A stretch of DNA of 18,257 nt. It comes from an uncultured Lachnospiraceae bacterium (lineage in GTDB: Bacteria; Bacillota; Clostridia; Lachnospirales; Lachnospiraceae). Of the stretch, positions 1-6,447 are shown in pieces. The notes under the pieces are model-generated. The model worked only from the letters and a program-made list of their open reading frames with translations. It was not told the DNA's origin and searched no databases. The DNA lies in contig CAJUJY010000067.1 of assembly GCA_910586555.1 (NCBI GenBank), positions 1 through 18,257 of the forward strand, read 5' to 3'. The first letter of the stretch is position 1. Each line of letters starts with the position of its first letter. The position numbers and the translations under genes were made by a program.

Positions 1-179
1 GCTTACTTGAGTCTTCCAAGATTTGTGAGATTTTTGAAAATTGATTTCCGTGAATGTCTTGCCACGTCCGTTTCATAAATTTTTATGCTTATTAATAAAA
101 TGAAAAAACTCCGTACCCATAAAAATATAAGTGCGAAGTCTTTATTCAAATATAATCATTCTTTTTATTCAAAAAATAA
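1..179. other. Region after infA, no recognisable gene
   Basis: This is the stretch downstream of infA in the minus direction. The usual next gene of the spc/alpha ribosomal cluster, rpmJ, is not present in any frame here. Bases 1-76 are open on both strands: a minus-strand frame starting with ATG at 76 (MKRTWQDIHG...) and a plus-strand frame ending with TAA at 76-78 (...FRECLATSVS). Neither was recognised, and the minus ATG has no Shine-Dalgarno sequence. Either could be the edge of a gene that lies outside the window. Bases 79-179 are very AT-rich with no clear hairpin or terminator. Confidence 0.3.
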
Positions 180-398
180 TTATTTATCCCTCCATGTAAT
201 ACGCCCTTTTGTAAGGTCGTATGGCGACATTTCCATAGTTACCTTGTCACCAGGAAGAATCCTTATAAAATTCTTTCTAAGCTTACCACTGATGTGTGCA
301 AGTACCTGGTGCCCGTTCTCAAGTTCCACTTTAAACATTGCATTGGGAAGCTTTTCAACAACAACACCCTCAATTTCAATAACATCTTCTTTAGACAT
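180..398 (-). CDS. infA: Translation initiation factor IF-1
   Basis: The 72-residue protein has the full length and sequence of bacterial IF-1, a single S1/OB-fold domain. Recognisable stretches are the N-terminal MSKEDVIEIEGVVVEKLPNAMF, shown here only in part as EGVVVEKLPNAMF, then GHQVLAHISGKLRKNFIRI, GDKVTMEMSPYDL and the end KGRITWRDK. IF-1 binds the 30S A site and helps IF-2 and IF-3 during initiation in the cytoplasm. The start is supported by GGAGG six bases before the ATG. It follows map in the same direction, but 136 bases separate them and the spacer holds a tandem repeat. In most Firmicutes rpmJ, rpsM and rpsK follow; here they do not. Confidence 0.97.
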   Translation of the reverse strand: MSKEDVIEIEGVVVEKLPNAMFKVELENGHQVLAHISGKLRKNFIRILPGDKVTMEMSPYDLTKGRITWRDK

Positions 399-423
399 AA
401 TTAACCTCCATCTGTCTTTACAT

Positions 424-473
424 GGCAGTTATACCATCTGGCAGCCATGCCATTATGGCAGTCATGCCATTAT
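424..473. repeat. Three-copy tandem repeat in the infA leader
   Basis: Three adjacent units of 16, 17 and 17 bases follow the pattern GGCAGYYATRCCATYW: 424-439, 440-456 and 457-473. Each unit has an internal inverted pair (TGGCA/TGCCA type), so the RNA could form small hairpins. The repeat sits between map and infA, about 25 bases upstream of the infA ATG. No function is known to me; a regulatory or mRNA-stability role is only a guess. Confidence 0.75.
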
Positions 474-534
474 ATACACCTAATATATATCGTACAGTAA
501 CGCCATAATTTTTACAAAAACAGCGTATGTACAT

Positions 535-1299
535 CTATGCTAAATCCTTATTATAAGAAAGGAGTTCAGGCTCACCTTCTGTAATAAGAACAGTATTTTC
601 ATAATGGGCCGAATTTTGTGAGTCCCTTGTAACACATGTCCAGTCATCATCAAGCTTCCAAATCTCTTTCTTCCCTCTGTTTATCATAGGCTCAATAGCA
701 AGTGTCATGCCTGGCCGTAATTTCATTCCCCTGCCTATTGGCTTAAAATTAGGAACCTGTGGTTCTTCATGCAGCTTTTTGCCAATGCCGTGCCCTACCA
801 TCTCACGCACTACTGAAAATCCAAAACTTTCAGCATAAGTCTGTATTGCTTTGGAAATATCAAATAAATGGTTGCCAGCTTTTGCCATTTTAACGCCTTC
901 AAAAAAACTCTGCTTTGTTACATCTATTAATTTCTGGTCCTCTTCTGAAATCTCACCAACAGCATGTGTCCTGGCAGCATCAGAATGGTATCCTTTATAT
1001 ATTACCCCTGCATCCAGGCTTACTATATCCCCCTCTTTTAAAATCCTTTTCTTATTAGGGATTCCATGTACTACTTCTTCATTTACTGATATACATATAG
1101 AAGCCGGAAAACCATTATAATTCAAAAATGAAGGTATACAGCCATAACTGCGGATTACCTCCTCCCCTCTCCGGTTAATTGCCATTGTAGTCACACCAGG
1201 CCTTATAATCTTTGCCATCTCATCATGTACGATAGAAAGAATCCTTCCAGCTTCACGCATTAGTTCTATCTCATGTTCTGATTTGATTGTTACTGACAT
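535..1299 (-). CDS. map: Methionine aminopeptidase type I
   Basis: This enzyme removes the N-terminal methionine from nascent proteins. From the chosen start the protein has 254 residues, the normal type Ia length. The five metal ligands of the pita-bread fold are in place: D96 (SLDAG), D107 (YHSDAAR), H170 (VGHGIG), E203 (IEPM) and E234 (HYENTV), with substrate-binding H78 (EVVHGIP). A longer reading frame extends up to 1461, but I reject that start: the extra 54 residues are unlike MAP, while ATG 1299 is preceded by AGAAGG at proper spacing and begins the family-typical MSVTIKSEHEIELMREAG. adk lies upstream in the same direction, but the 216-base gap is unusually long and holds two hairpins. 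Confidence 0.96.
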   Translation of the reverse strand: MSVTIKSEHEIELMREAGRILSIVHDEMAKIIRPGVTTMAINRRGEEVIRSYGCIPSFLNYNGFPASICISVNEEVVHGIPNKKRILKEGDIVSLDAGVIYKGYHSDAARTHAVGEISEEDQKLIDVTKQSFFEGVKMAKAGNHLFDISKAIQTYAESFGFSVVREMVGHGIGKKLHEEPQVPNFKPIGRGMKLRPGMTLAIEPMINRGKKEIWKLDDDWTCVTRDSQNSAHYENTVLITEGEPELLSYNKDLA

Positions 1300-1344
1300 A
1301 ATATATGCCTTCTTTCTGTAAATATATTTACTAGTTATCTTAAC

Positions 1345-1412
1345 CTGGCTGCCAGTAAATACCATAAAATGTACTGCCAGCCAGATACACCACCAGGCAT
1401 ACAAAGCCTGGT
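1345..1412. repeat. Two hairpins in the adk-map spacer
   Basis: The first inverted repeat pairs 1345-1357 (CTGGCTGCCAGTA) with 1372-1384 (TACTGCCAGCCAG), 12 of 13 bases, with a 14-base loop. The second pairs 1392-1398 (ACCAGGC) with 1406-1412 (GCCTGGT), perfect, with a 7-base loop. Neither is followed by a T run on the minus strand, so they do not look like intrinsic terminators. They lie in the 216-base gap between adk and map, in what would be the map leader. They may affect processing or stability of the adk-map transcript. Confidence 0.65.
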
Positions 1413-1515
1413 ACATAAAAACTGTATTGCCTGGGTCCTGGTTACTGCTTATAAATTGCATTTGTTTCCCTATATGCCAGAAAATACACTATCTTACAAC
1501 AGCCTGACAGGAAAA

Positions 1516-2163
1516 TTATTTAGATCCAAGCACTGCATAAATATCTGCCATACACTGTTCAAGGCCCTTGGAACCGTCTATTACATTTAAAAGCCCAATC
1601 TTATCATAATATTCAATAAGGGGTGCTGTCTGCTCATGGTATACTTCAAGCCTTTTCTTAACTGTTTCAGGTGCATCATCATCACGGAGTATAATCTCAC
1701 CGCCACACTCGTCACAAATTCCTTCTTTTTTAGGAGGAATATTTACAACATGGTATGTTGCGCCACAATTCTTACATACCCTTCTGCCTGCCATTCTTGT
1801 TATTATAGCTTCATCTGCCATATTAATTTCCAATGCAAAATCAATACTGTCATCCTGTTTTTTAAGTGCTTCTGTCAAAGCCTCCGCCTGTGGGATTGTC
1901 CTTGGAAAACCATCAAGGATATAACCTTTCTTGCAGTCGTCCTGTTTAAGGCGGTCTACAACAAGGTCACATACAAGTTCATCAGGAACAAGATTCCCTG
2001 CATCCATATAGCTTTTTGCCTTTTTGCCTAACTCTGTGCCAGCCTTGATATTCTCACGGAATATATCACCTGTAGAAATAGCTGGAATACCATATTTCTG
2101 TGTAATCTGCTTTGCATATGTCCCTTTACCGGCTCCCGGAGCACCTAACATAATAATCTTCAT
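1516..2163 (-). CDS. adk: Adenylate kinase, zinc-binding lid type
   Basis: The enzyme catalyses ATP + AMP to 2 ADP in the cytoplasm. The 215-residue protein has the P-loop GAPGAGKGT (7-15), the AMP-binding TGDIFR (31-36), DGFPRT (84-89) and the long lid. The lid carries four cysteines, C130-x2-C133 and C150-x2-C153, which form the structural zinc site common in Gram-positive adenylate kinases. The start has AAGGAG seven bases upstream. In most bacteria adk follows secY; here the upstream neighbour is pdaA, separated by a terminator, so the gene probably has its own promoter in 2164-2260. I could not identify a convincing -35/-10 pair there. Confidence 0.97.
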   Translation of the reverse strand: MKIIMLGAPGAGKGTYAKQITQKYGIPAISTGDIFRENIKAGTELGKKAKSYMDAGNLVPDELVCDLVVDRLKQDDCKKGYILDGFPRTIPQAEALTEALKKQDDSIDFALEINMADEAIITRMAGRRVCKNCGATYHVVNIPPKKEGICDECGGEIILRDDDAPETVKKRLEVYHEQTAPLIEYYDKIGLLNVIDGSKGLEQCMADIYAVLGSK

Positions 2164-2260
2164 AAATTTTCTCCTTCCTGATACATGTGTTTTATTTTAT
2201 ACAGCGAAGCATTTTTACCGTGTATACTGCTGCACAAATATGGCTAAAATGGTAAAAATA

Positions 2261-2295
2261 GGACGCTCAAAGATTATAATAACCTAAAAGCGTCC
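2261..2295 (-). terminator. Intrinsic terminator of pdaA
   Basis: Read on the minus strand, GGACGCT (2295-2289) pairs with AGCGTCC (2267-2261). Inside, AGGTTA pairs with TAATCT across a TTA loop with one G.U pair. The stem is followed by TATTTTT. The wobble pair fits only the minus transcript. It lies just after the pdaA stop and before adk, so it isolates adk from pdaA. Confidence 0.8.
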
Positions 2296-2313
2296 ATATT
2301 TCAACTATTTAAT

Positions 2314-3366
2314 TTAATCTTTTTTAATTCCCCTGATTTTAAATGTAACTTCATTGCTGGCAGTAATACAGTATTTTCTTGTAGCTTCTGCTGTTGCAGT
2401 TACTGTATAAGTACCTGGCTCTGTTGCATCTTCTATAATATTTCCATTTGAATCCTTAAATGTATATGTAATCTTTGCACCTTTATTTGTATTCTTTATT
2501 ATTATTGCTTCTGCCGGCCAGCCGTCATATTCCTTATCAGGGCATTTAATTTTTAAAGTCCCTTTTTCAAGGGCAAATTCATCTAATGTACCAAAACGGT
2601 ACTTTTTCTTCTCCAGGTAAGTTAAAACATCATCAAGTGCCTCACAGTTAGAACGGGAAGTATTATGTATAAGTGGCAGTGCACCCTTATGGTAATTATC
2701 TTTAAAATGCTTTACAACGTAATCCTTGCCAGGCTGGTTATTTACATCATAATCATAATATGCCATGCTCCATAAAATAGTGCTGTAGCCTAAATCCTTA
2801 GTTACTTTCAGGCTTCTTTTGCTAAACTCACCCATAGGAGGCCGTATAAATGGATCCATTTCAAATCCTGTTACCTTTTTATATGCCTTAGCACAGTCTG
2901 TTATTTCTTTCTGTATCTCTTCCACAGACCTGCCTGGAAGGCTTGGATGTGTACTTGTATGGTTTCCTACAAGATGCCCCTGTTCCTTCATCTTCTTTAC
3001 AATAGAAGGGCAGCTTTCAATAAATGGCTTTGTTACAAAAAATATTGCTTTTGCATTATGCTTTTTTAACGTTTTTAAAATCTTTTTAGTATAGCCGTTC
3101 TCATATCCACAGTCAAATGAAAGATATATAACTTTCTCCTTTGTTTCTGTATTCTGGAAATATGCCCTGTACTTTGGCAGATCCATTCCTGCTGGTATCC
3201 CGCCGCCTGCCTTTTCATGTCCTGCCTTCCTTACAATATACCACTCATGTTTAGTATTGGAATATTTAGAATAATCAGTTTTAGCAGCAGAAACTGGAAT
3301 AACTGCCAGTATGCAGGGCAATACAATAAAAACCAGCCTTGTAAAAAGTTTCACTTTCTTATTCAT
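2314..3366 (-). CDS. pdaA: PdaA-type polysaccharide deacetylase with Ig-like tail
   Basis: The NodB-fold domain resembles the spore cortex enzyme PdaA, which removes the N-acetyl group from muramic acid before muramic delta-lactam forms. A signal peptide is visible at residues 1-27 (MNKK..., hydrophobic core, VSAA). Key motifs are LSFDCGYENG (82-91), NHTSTHPS (135-142), RPPMGEFS (175-182), the LWSMAYYDYD stretch (198-207) and PLIHNTS (231-237). At 350 residues it is longer than the roughly 260-residue Bacillus enzyme. The extra part (about 270-346: EYDGWPAEAII, TEPGTYTVTATAEA) looks like an immunoglobulin-like MBG/YDG repeat that may hold it to a surface. GGGGG precedes the ATG by five bases. 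It is a single-gene unit with its own promoter and terminator. The promoter looks SigA-type, not sporulation-specific, so the sporulation role is inferred from the family. Confidence 0.88.
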   Translation of the reverse strand: MNKKVKLFTRLVFIVLPCILAVIPVSAAKTDYSKYSNTKHEWYIVRKAGHEKAGGGIPAGMDLPKYRAYFQNTETKEKVIYLSFDCGYENGYTKKILKTLKKHNAKAIFFVTKPFIESCPSIVKKMKEQGHLVGNHTSTHPSLPGRSVEEIQKEITDCAKAYKKVTGFEMDPFIRPPMGEFSKRSLKVTKDLGYSTILWSMAYYDYDVNNQPGKDYVVKHFKDNYHKGALPLIHNTSRSNCEALDDVLTYLEKKKYRFGTLDEFALEKGTLKIKCPDKEYDGWPAEAIIIKNTNKGAKITYTFKDSNGNIIEDATEPGTYTVTATAEATRKYCITASNEVTFKIRGIKKD

Positions 3367-3393
3367 TTTATCCCCCTTATCCCTTATATATAC

Positions 3394-3417
3394 CTGCTTT
3401 TATGCCGCCAAAAGCAG
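3394..3417 (-). promoter_or_regulatory. Hairpin in the pdaA 5' leader
   Basis: A perfect 8-bp inverted repeat, CTGCTTTT (3394-3401) and AAAAGCAG (3410-3417), has an 8-base GC-rich loop. It lies between the predicted transcription start near 3440 and the pdaA ATG at 3366. It has no T run in the right place for a terminator. A role in mRNA stability or control is possible but not shown. Confidence 0.5.
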
Positions 3418-3446
3418 CATAAGAAATCCTTTTGTCTATATGGATA

Positions 3447-3475
3447 ATTTTAGCATAGAAAATACTTGTTTTCAA
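3447..3475 (-). promoter_or_regulatory. SigA-type promoter of pdaA
   Basis: On the minus strand TTGAAA (3475-3470) is followed after 17 bases by TAAAAT (3452-3447). This is close to the SigA consensus with ideal spacing. The predicted start near 3440 gives a leader of about 70 bases. Confidence 0.75.
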
Positions 3476-3512
3476 TTAAGAAAGTGTTACAAACCCTTTA
3501 AATAAAGATTAC

Positions 3513-4334
3513 TTATAAAATCCCCCTCTGCCTTGTAACCTCATACATTAATATAGATGCCGCACAACTTACATTAAAAGAGCTTGCATATGAATTTACG
3601 GACATAGGAATTGTGCATAAAACATCACAATATTCCTTAAATGCTTTATTTAACCCCATGGTTTCGTTCCCCATCATAAGCATTACAGGGCCTGACAGGT
3701 CTATATTATAAACAGGGGTTTCTTTATGTGCTGTAGTTCCTGCAACAGTAAATCCTTTATACTTCTCTTTTAATTTTGCAATATATCTATATAATGTATT
3801 ATTATCTGCCACCCTGGTTACTGGAAATTTAAAAAAAGACCCCATAGCAGAAACAACCACATCTGGTTCATATAAATCCACTGCATGTCCTGTAATAATT
3901 AACAGGTCTGCCCCCAGTGCATCACAGGAGCGTATCATAGTACCAAGATTTCCTTTATTAGAAGGACGGTCAAATAAAACAATAAAAGGTATTTCTGATA
4001 ATTTTACACTATCAAGGCAGTCTTTACGCATTTCAATAACTGCCATTAATTCCGAAGTATCTTCCTTGCCACTAAGCTCTTTTAAAAGATGTGGCGTAAG
4101 ACAGTAATTTACTTCTGTTTTTACATTAGAAACCATATTCCTTGCCCAGTCTGACAAATTGTTATTGTTATAAATCCAGGATTTTATATTCCAGCCATTT
4201 TCTACTGCTTCTTTTAAACTGCGCACACCTTCCACCAGAAACTCATTATACTTATACCTTTTATTTCTGTTTGTCTTAAGAACCTCAAATCTCTGGTAAT
4301 AATTATTTTTATTATTTATGTAAACTTCTTCCAT
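3513..4334 (-). CDS. SpoU/TrmH-family RNA 2'-O-methyltransferase
   Basis: The 273-residue protein has an N-terminal substrate-binding part (EFLVEGVRSLKEAV, 31-44, typical of RlmB/TsnR-like proteins) and a C-terminal SPOUT catalytic domain. The three SpoU motifs are present: SNKGNLGTMIRSCDALGAD (125-143) with conserved N129 and R135, LMMGNETMGL (219-228), and IPMSVNSYASSFNVSCAAS (242-260). It should methylate a ribose in 23S rRNA or tRNA using S-adenosylmethionine; the exact nucleotide cannot be told. Lysine replaces the usual proline in motif 1 (NKGN for NPGN). It starts with GGGGG six bases before ATG. The spacer to the upstream acetyltransferase gene holds a weak terminator, so it may be separately transcribed. 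Confidence 0.88.
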   Translation of the reverse strand: MEEVYINNKNNYYQRFEVLKTNRNKRYKYNEFLVEGVRSLKEAVENGWNIKSWIYNNNNLSDWARNMVSNVKTEVNYCLTPHLLKELSGKEDTSELMAVIEMRKDCLDSVKLSEIPFIVLFDRPSNKGNLGTMIRSCDALGADLLIITGHAVDLYEPDVVVSAMGSFFKFPVTRVADNNTLYRYIAKLKEKYKGFTVAGTTAHKETPVYNIDLSGPVMLMMGNETMGLNKAFKEYCDVLCTIPMSVNSYASSFNVSCAASILMYEVTRQRGIL

Positions 4335-4363
4335 TACATTCCCCCTGTAAATCCATAAAACTA

Positions 4364-4381
4364 AACAGCTTATATGCTGTT
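4364..4381 (-). terminator. Weak terminator-like hairpin after the acetyltransferase gene
   Basis: AACAGC (4364-4369) and GCTGTT (4376-4381) pair across a 6-base loop. On the minus strand the stem is followed by TAGTTTTATGG, a poor T run. It is the only candidate in the 104-base gap between the two genes, and read-through is likely. Confidence 0.4.
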
Positions 4382-4438
4382 ATCAAAATATAGATAAGTA
4401 TATGCCCTGCATTACCTCCCGTTCCGCTGCATAATTTC

Positions 4439-4876
4439 TTATTTTAACTTTTTGACAAAACAAATAATCCTGTTAGCCTCTGTAAATCCTGCTGCTATAT
4501 GAAATTGCAAACTAATGCCATTATCTGTTTCACAATCACTTGCAAATTCCGTACATCCTTTTTCCAATGCCCATTTTTCACATTCATACAAAAGTTTTCT
4601 TGCATACCCCTGGTGTCTGTAGCCTTCTTTTATAAAAATCCCTTCCAGGTATCCTACAGGGCTTGTTTCTGTCCCCTCTACATAATCATGCCTTAACTGG
4701 CACTGTGCAAAACCTACAGGAATATCTTCTTCATATATTAAAAAAACCTGTGCATCTTCACTGCAAGAAATCCTTGCAAAATCATTTATTAACTCTTCAA
4801 CAGAACTATCATTCCACATTAAAACTGCTAAACCTGCTACTATAGCAGCATCATTCTTACCTGCTTTTCTTATCAT
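4439..4876 (-). CDS. AAC(6')-like GNAT acetyltransferase
   Basis: The 145-residue protein is a single GNAT domain. It transfers acetyl from acetyl-CoA, bound by the loop YRHQGYARKLL (86-96). Several stretches match the pattern of aminoglycoside 6'-N-acetyltransferases: RHDYVEGTETSPVGYLEGIF (62-81), EFASDCETDN (110-119) and FHIAAGFTEANRIICFVKKL (125-144). On this ground I infer aminoglycoside as the likely substrate class, though chromosomal relatives may have another natural substrate. GGAGG stands eight bases before the ATG. No promoter was found directly upstream; instead, from 36 bases before the start codon, there is a folded element (4912-5018). Transcription may come from the kinase operon or from a promoter hidden in the element. 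Confidence 0.85.
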   Translation of the reverse strand: MIRKAGKNDAAIVAGLAVLMWNDSSVEELINDFARISCSEDAQVFLIYEEDIPVGFAQCQLRHDYVEGTETSPVGYLEGIFIKEGYRHQGYARKLLYECEKWALEKGCTEFASDCETDNGISLQFHIAAGFTEANRIICFVKKLK

Positions 4877-4911
4877 TTAATGCACCTCCGGATTTAAGTT
4901 TCCTGTCCTTT

Positions 4912-5018
4912 AACCTCATTAAGTAAGTCCCCCGCTTCTTAAGCGGTGGGTTTAGAACTTACTTAGTCTGGCAGGAGTTCAAGCTCCTGCCAGACTGCCG
5001 CAAAGCGGCAATGAGGTT
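4912..5018. repeat. Perfect four-way junction element
   Basis: All four helices follow each other without a single unpaired junction base. P1 pairs 4912-4920 (AACCTCATT) with 5010-5018 (AATGAGGTT). P2 pairs 4921-4928 (AAGTAAGT) with 4957-4964 (ACTTACTT) and contains an inner stem CCC-CCGCTT/AAGCGG-T-GGG (4929-4950) with a bulged T at 4947. P3 pairs 4965-4977 with 4984-4996, 13 perfect pairs (AGTCTGGCAGGAG). P4 pairs 4997-5001 with 5005-5009 around AAA. It lies between a kinase gene and the start of the AAC(6')-like gene. It could be a structured RNA leader, a miniature mobile element or a remnant of an IS200/IS605-type end. The base pairs are seen directly; the role is inference. Confidence 0.85.
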
Positions 5019-5034
5019 GTTTTGCAAGTGGGCA

Positions 5035-5071
5035 AGTAGCGAAGCGGATTGCGAATATCCGCTTGACTACT
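5035..5071. repeat. Long hairpin abutting the kinase stop codon
   Basis: AGTAG (5035-5039) and CTACT (5067-5071) enclose, after a 2+2 internal loop, AAGCGGAT (5042-5049) and ATCCGCTT (5057-5064) with a 7-base loop. It ends five bases from the kinase stop codon. There is no T run after it on the minus strand, so it is not a classical terminator, although it may protect the 3' end of the kinase mRNA. It is probably part of the same element as 4912-5018. Confidence 0.75.
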
Positions 5072-5076
5072 AGCTT

Positions 5077-6444
5077 TTATTTTGCCATTAACATAATGCA
5101 AAGGCAGAATTTCCCGTTTTTTAATGAAATATCTATATCTCCCATATACTGCCTGGCGGTTTTCTGGATATTAAATAAACCATACCCATGCATATCTTTT
5201 TTTTCTTTTGAAGTAACAGGAAGGCCGCTTATGGCATCCCATTGTAAATTTCCATTAAAACTGTTGCTTATTTCTATCATATAGGCATTATTCCTGCGGT
5301 ATGAAATAATATTTATATATCCTGTTCCATCCTTTACTGTATTTTCTATTGCATTTTGCAGGGCATTATTTAATATTATACTGATATCAAAAACATCAAT
5401 GCCAGAATCCGCAGGATAATAAAATTCTGAATGGAAATTAATTCCCATTTTTCCAGCTTCATCTTTTAATTCCTGCAAAATTACATCTATTACAGGGTTG
5501 CCGCTTTTTATTTCCCCTGCCAGGTTTTTAAGCTCTGTTTTAAGCTTTGTGCTGTAAGCTTTTGCTTCTGCTGTTTTATTTCCAATATAAAGATTTTCTA
5601 ATGTAAGTATATGGTTTGCCATATCATGCCGTATACTGCGTATATCATTATAAAGGCTTTCCACATGGTTTATATGCTTCTTAATATTTCTAATTTGCAT
5701 GGCAAGCAGGCCTGCCTGGATTTTCTCTTCCTGCTTTATCTTAATTTTCTGGTATAAAGCAATAACTATTATAATTGTAATAACAGACACTATACAATAC
5801 AAAAGCAGCAGCATATCATAAACATTAATAATTTCCCCTGTTTCTACTATATAAAAATTGCGGTAATAGCGCATAATTTCATATCCGGTTATTCCCATAA
5901 ATGAAGGGGTAACCAGCATAAAAAGTTCTTTTTGTGACATACCTGTATGTTTATCCTGGCAAACTTTTACAATATACAATATACATACCAGTGTAAATAT
6001 AAATTCCAGAGCCAGGTAAAGTGTACAAACAGTTATATATAAAGCAGATGTCATGTCCTGGTGCATGCGCATATAAGCGGTATCTAGTAAAAATTTATAA
6101 ATATTATCATATAAAGTTTCTGCCATTGCAGAAGCAAACCAGTTTAATGAGAAAAATATTATTGTAAGAAAAATTTTTTGGTTGTAATTCCTATATTCTA
6201 TACAACAGATAACAAGAAAAACAGAAATAATCCCTATACAATATGCCAGATAGGTTTTTATATGGAATGGCATTGTATAAAGTAAAAGCATAACCAAAAA
6301 ATACACTATAAACACACAGAATGGCGTTTTTGTATTTTTTGTAAATGGCTTTATAAACCATGAAAAACAACAGCCCCTTATAAGTATTTGTACTATTGGC
6401 ACTATATAATTGGTTTCTGCCGCATAATTTATATTATATGCCAT
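5077..6444 (-). CDS. AgrC-like GHKL sensor histidine kinase
   Basis: The 455-residue membrane kinase has an N-terminal half with about six to seven hydrophobic segments (roughly 13-31, 42-58, 64-82, 90-108, 133-160, 173-190, 208-230). A short coiled linker follows, then a GHKL catalytic domain. The phosphoacceptor motif is IRHDMANH with H273; the N box is ILNNALQNAIE (357-367); the G box is HGYGLFNI (419-426). This is the AgrC/BlpH/CitA-like class that senses peptides or other outside signals and phosphorylates LytTR regulators. Its partner is the regulator gene 3 bases upstream in the same operon. No agrB/agrD-like peptide genes lie beside it, so its ligand is unknown. It is the last gene of the Nudix-NADAR operon. 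Confidence 0.9.
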   Translation of the reverse strand: MAYNINYAAETNYIVPIVQILIRGCCFSWFIKPFTKNTKTPFCVFIVYFLVMLLLYTMPFHIKTYLAYCIGIISVFLVICCIEYRNYNQKIFLTIIFFSLNWFASAMAETLYDNIYKFLLDTAYMRMHQDMTSALYITVCTLYLALEFIFTLVCILYIVKVCQDKHTGMSQKELFMLVTPSFMGITGYEIMRYYRNFYIVETGEIINVYDMLLLLYCIVSVITIIIVIALYQKIKIKQEEKIQAGLLAMQIRNIKKHINHVESLYNDIRSIRHDMANHILTLENLYIGNKTAEAKAYSTKLKTELKNLAGEIKSGNPVIDVILQELKDEAGKMGINFHSEFYYPADSGIDVFDISIILNNALQNAIENTVKDGTGYINIISYRRNNAYMIEISNSFNGNLQWDAISGLPVTSKEKKDMHGYGLFNIQKTARQYMGDIDISLKNGKFCLCIMLMAK

Positions 6445-6447
6445 ATT

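Noticed and set aside
1..78. Named transposase fragment at the window edge
   Set aside because: Both strands are open for only about 25 codons and neither matches a family I can recognise with confidence.
1300..1461. Upstream extension of map to ATG 1461
   Set aside because: The extra residues are unlike MAP and the ATG at 1299 has a good ribosome binding site; the open frame there runs through the hairpin spacer.
4912..5071. CRISPR array
   Set aside because: The structure is made of inverted, not direct, repeats of different sequence, with no regular spacers and no cas genes.
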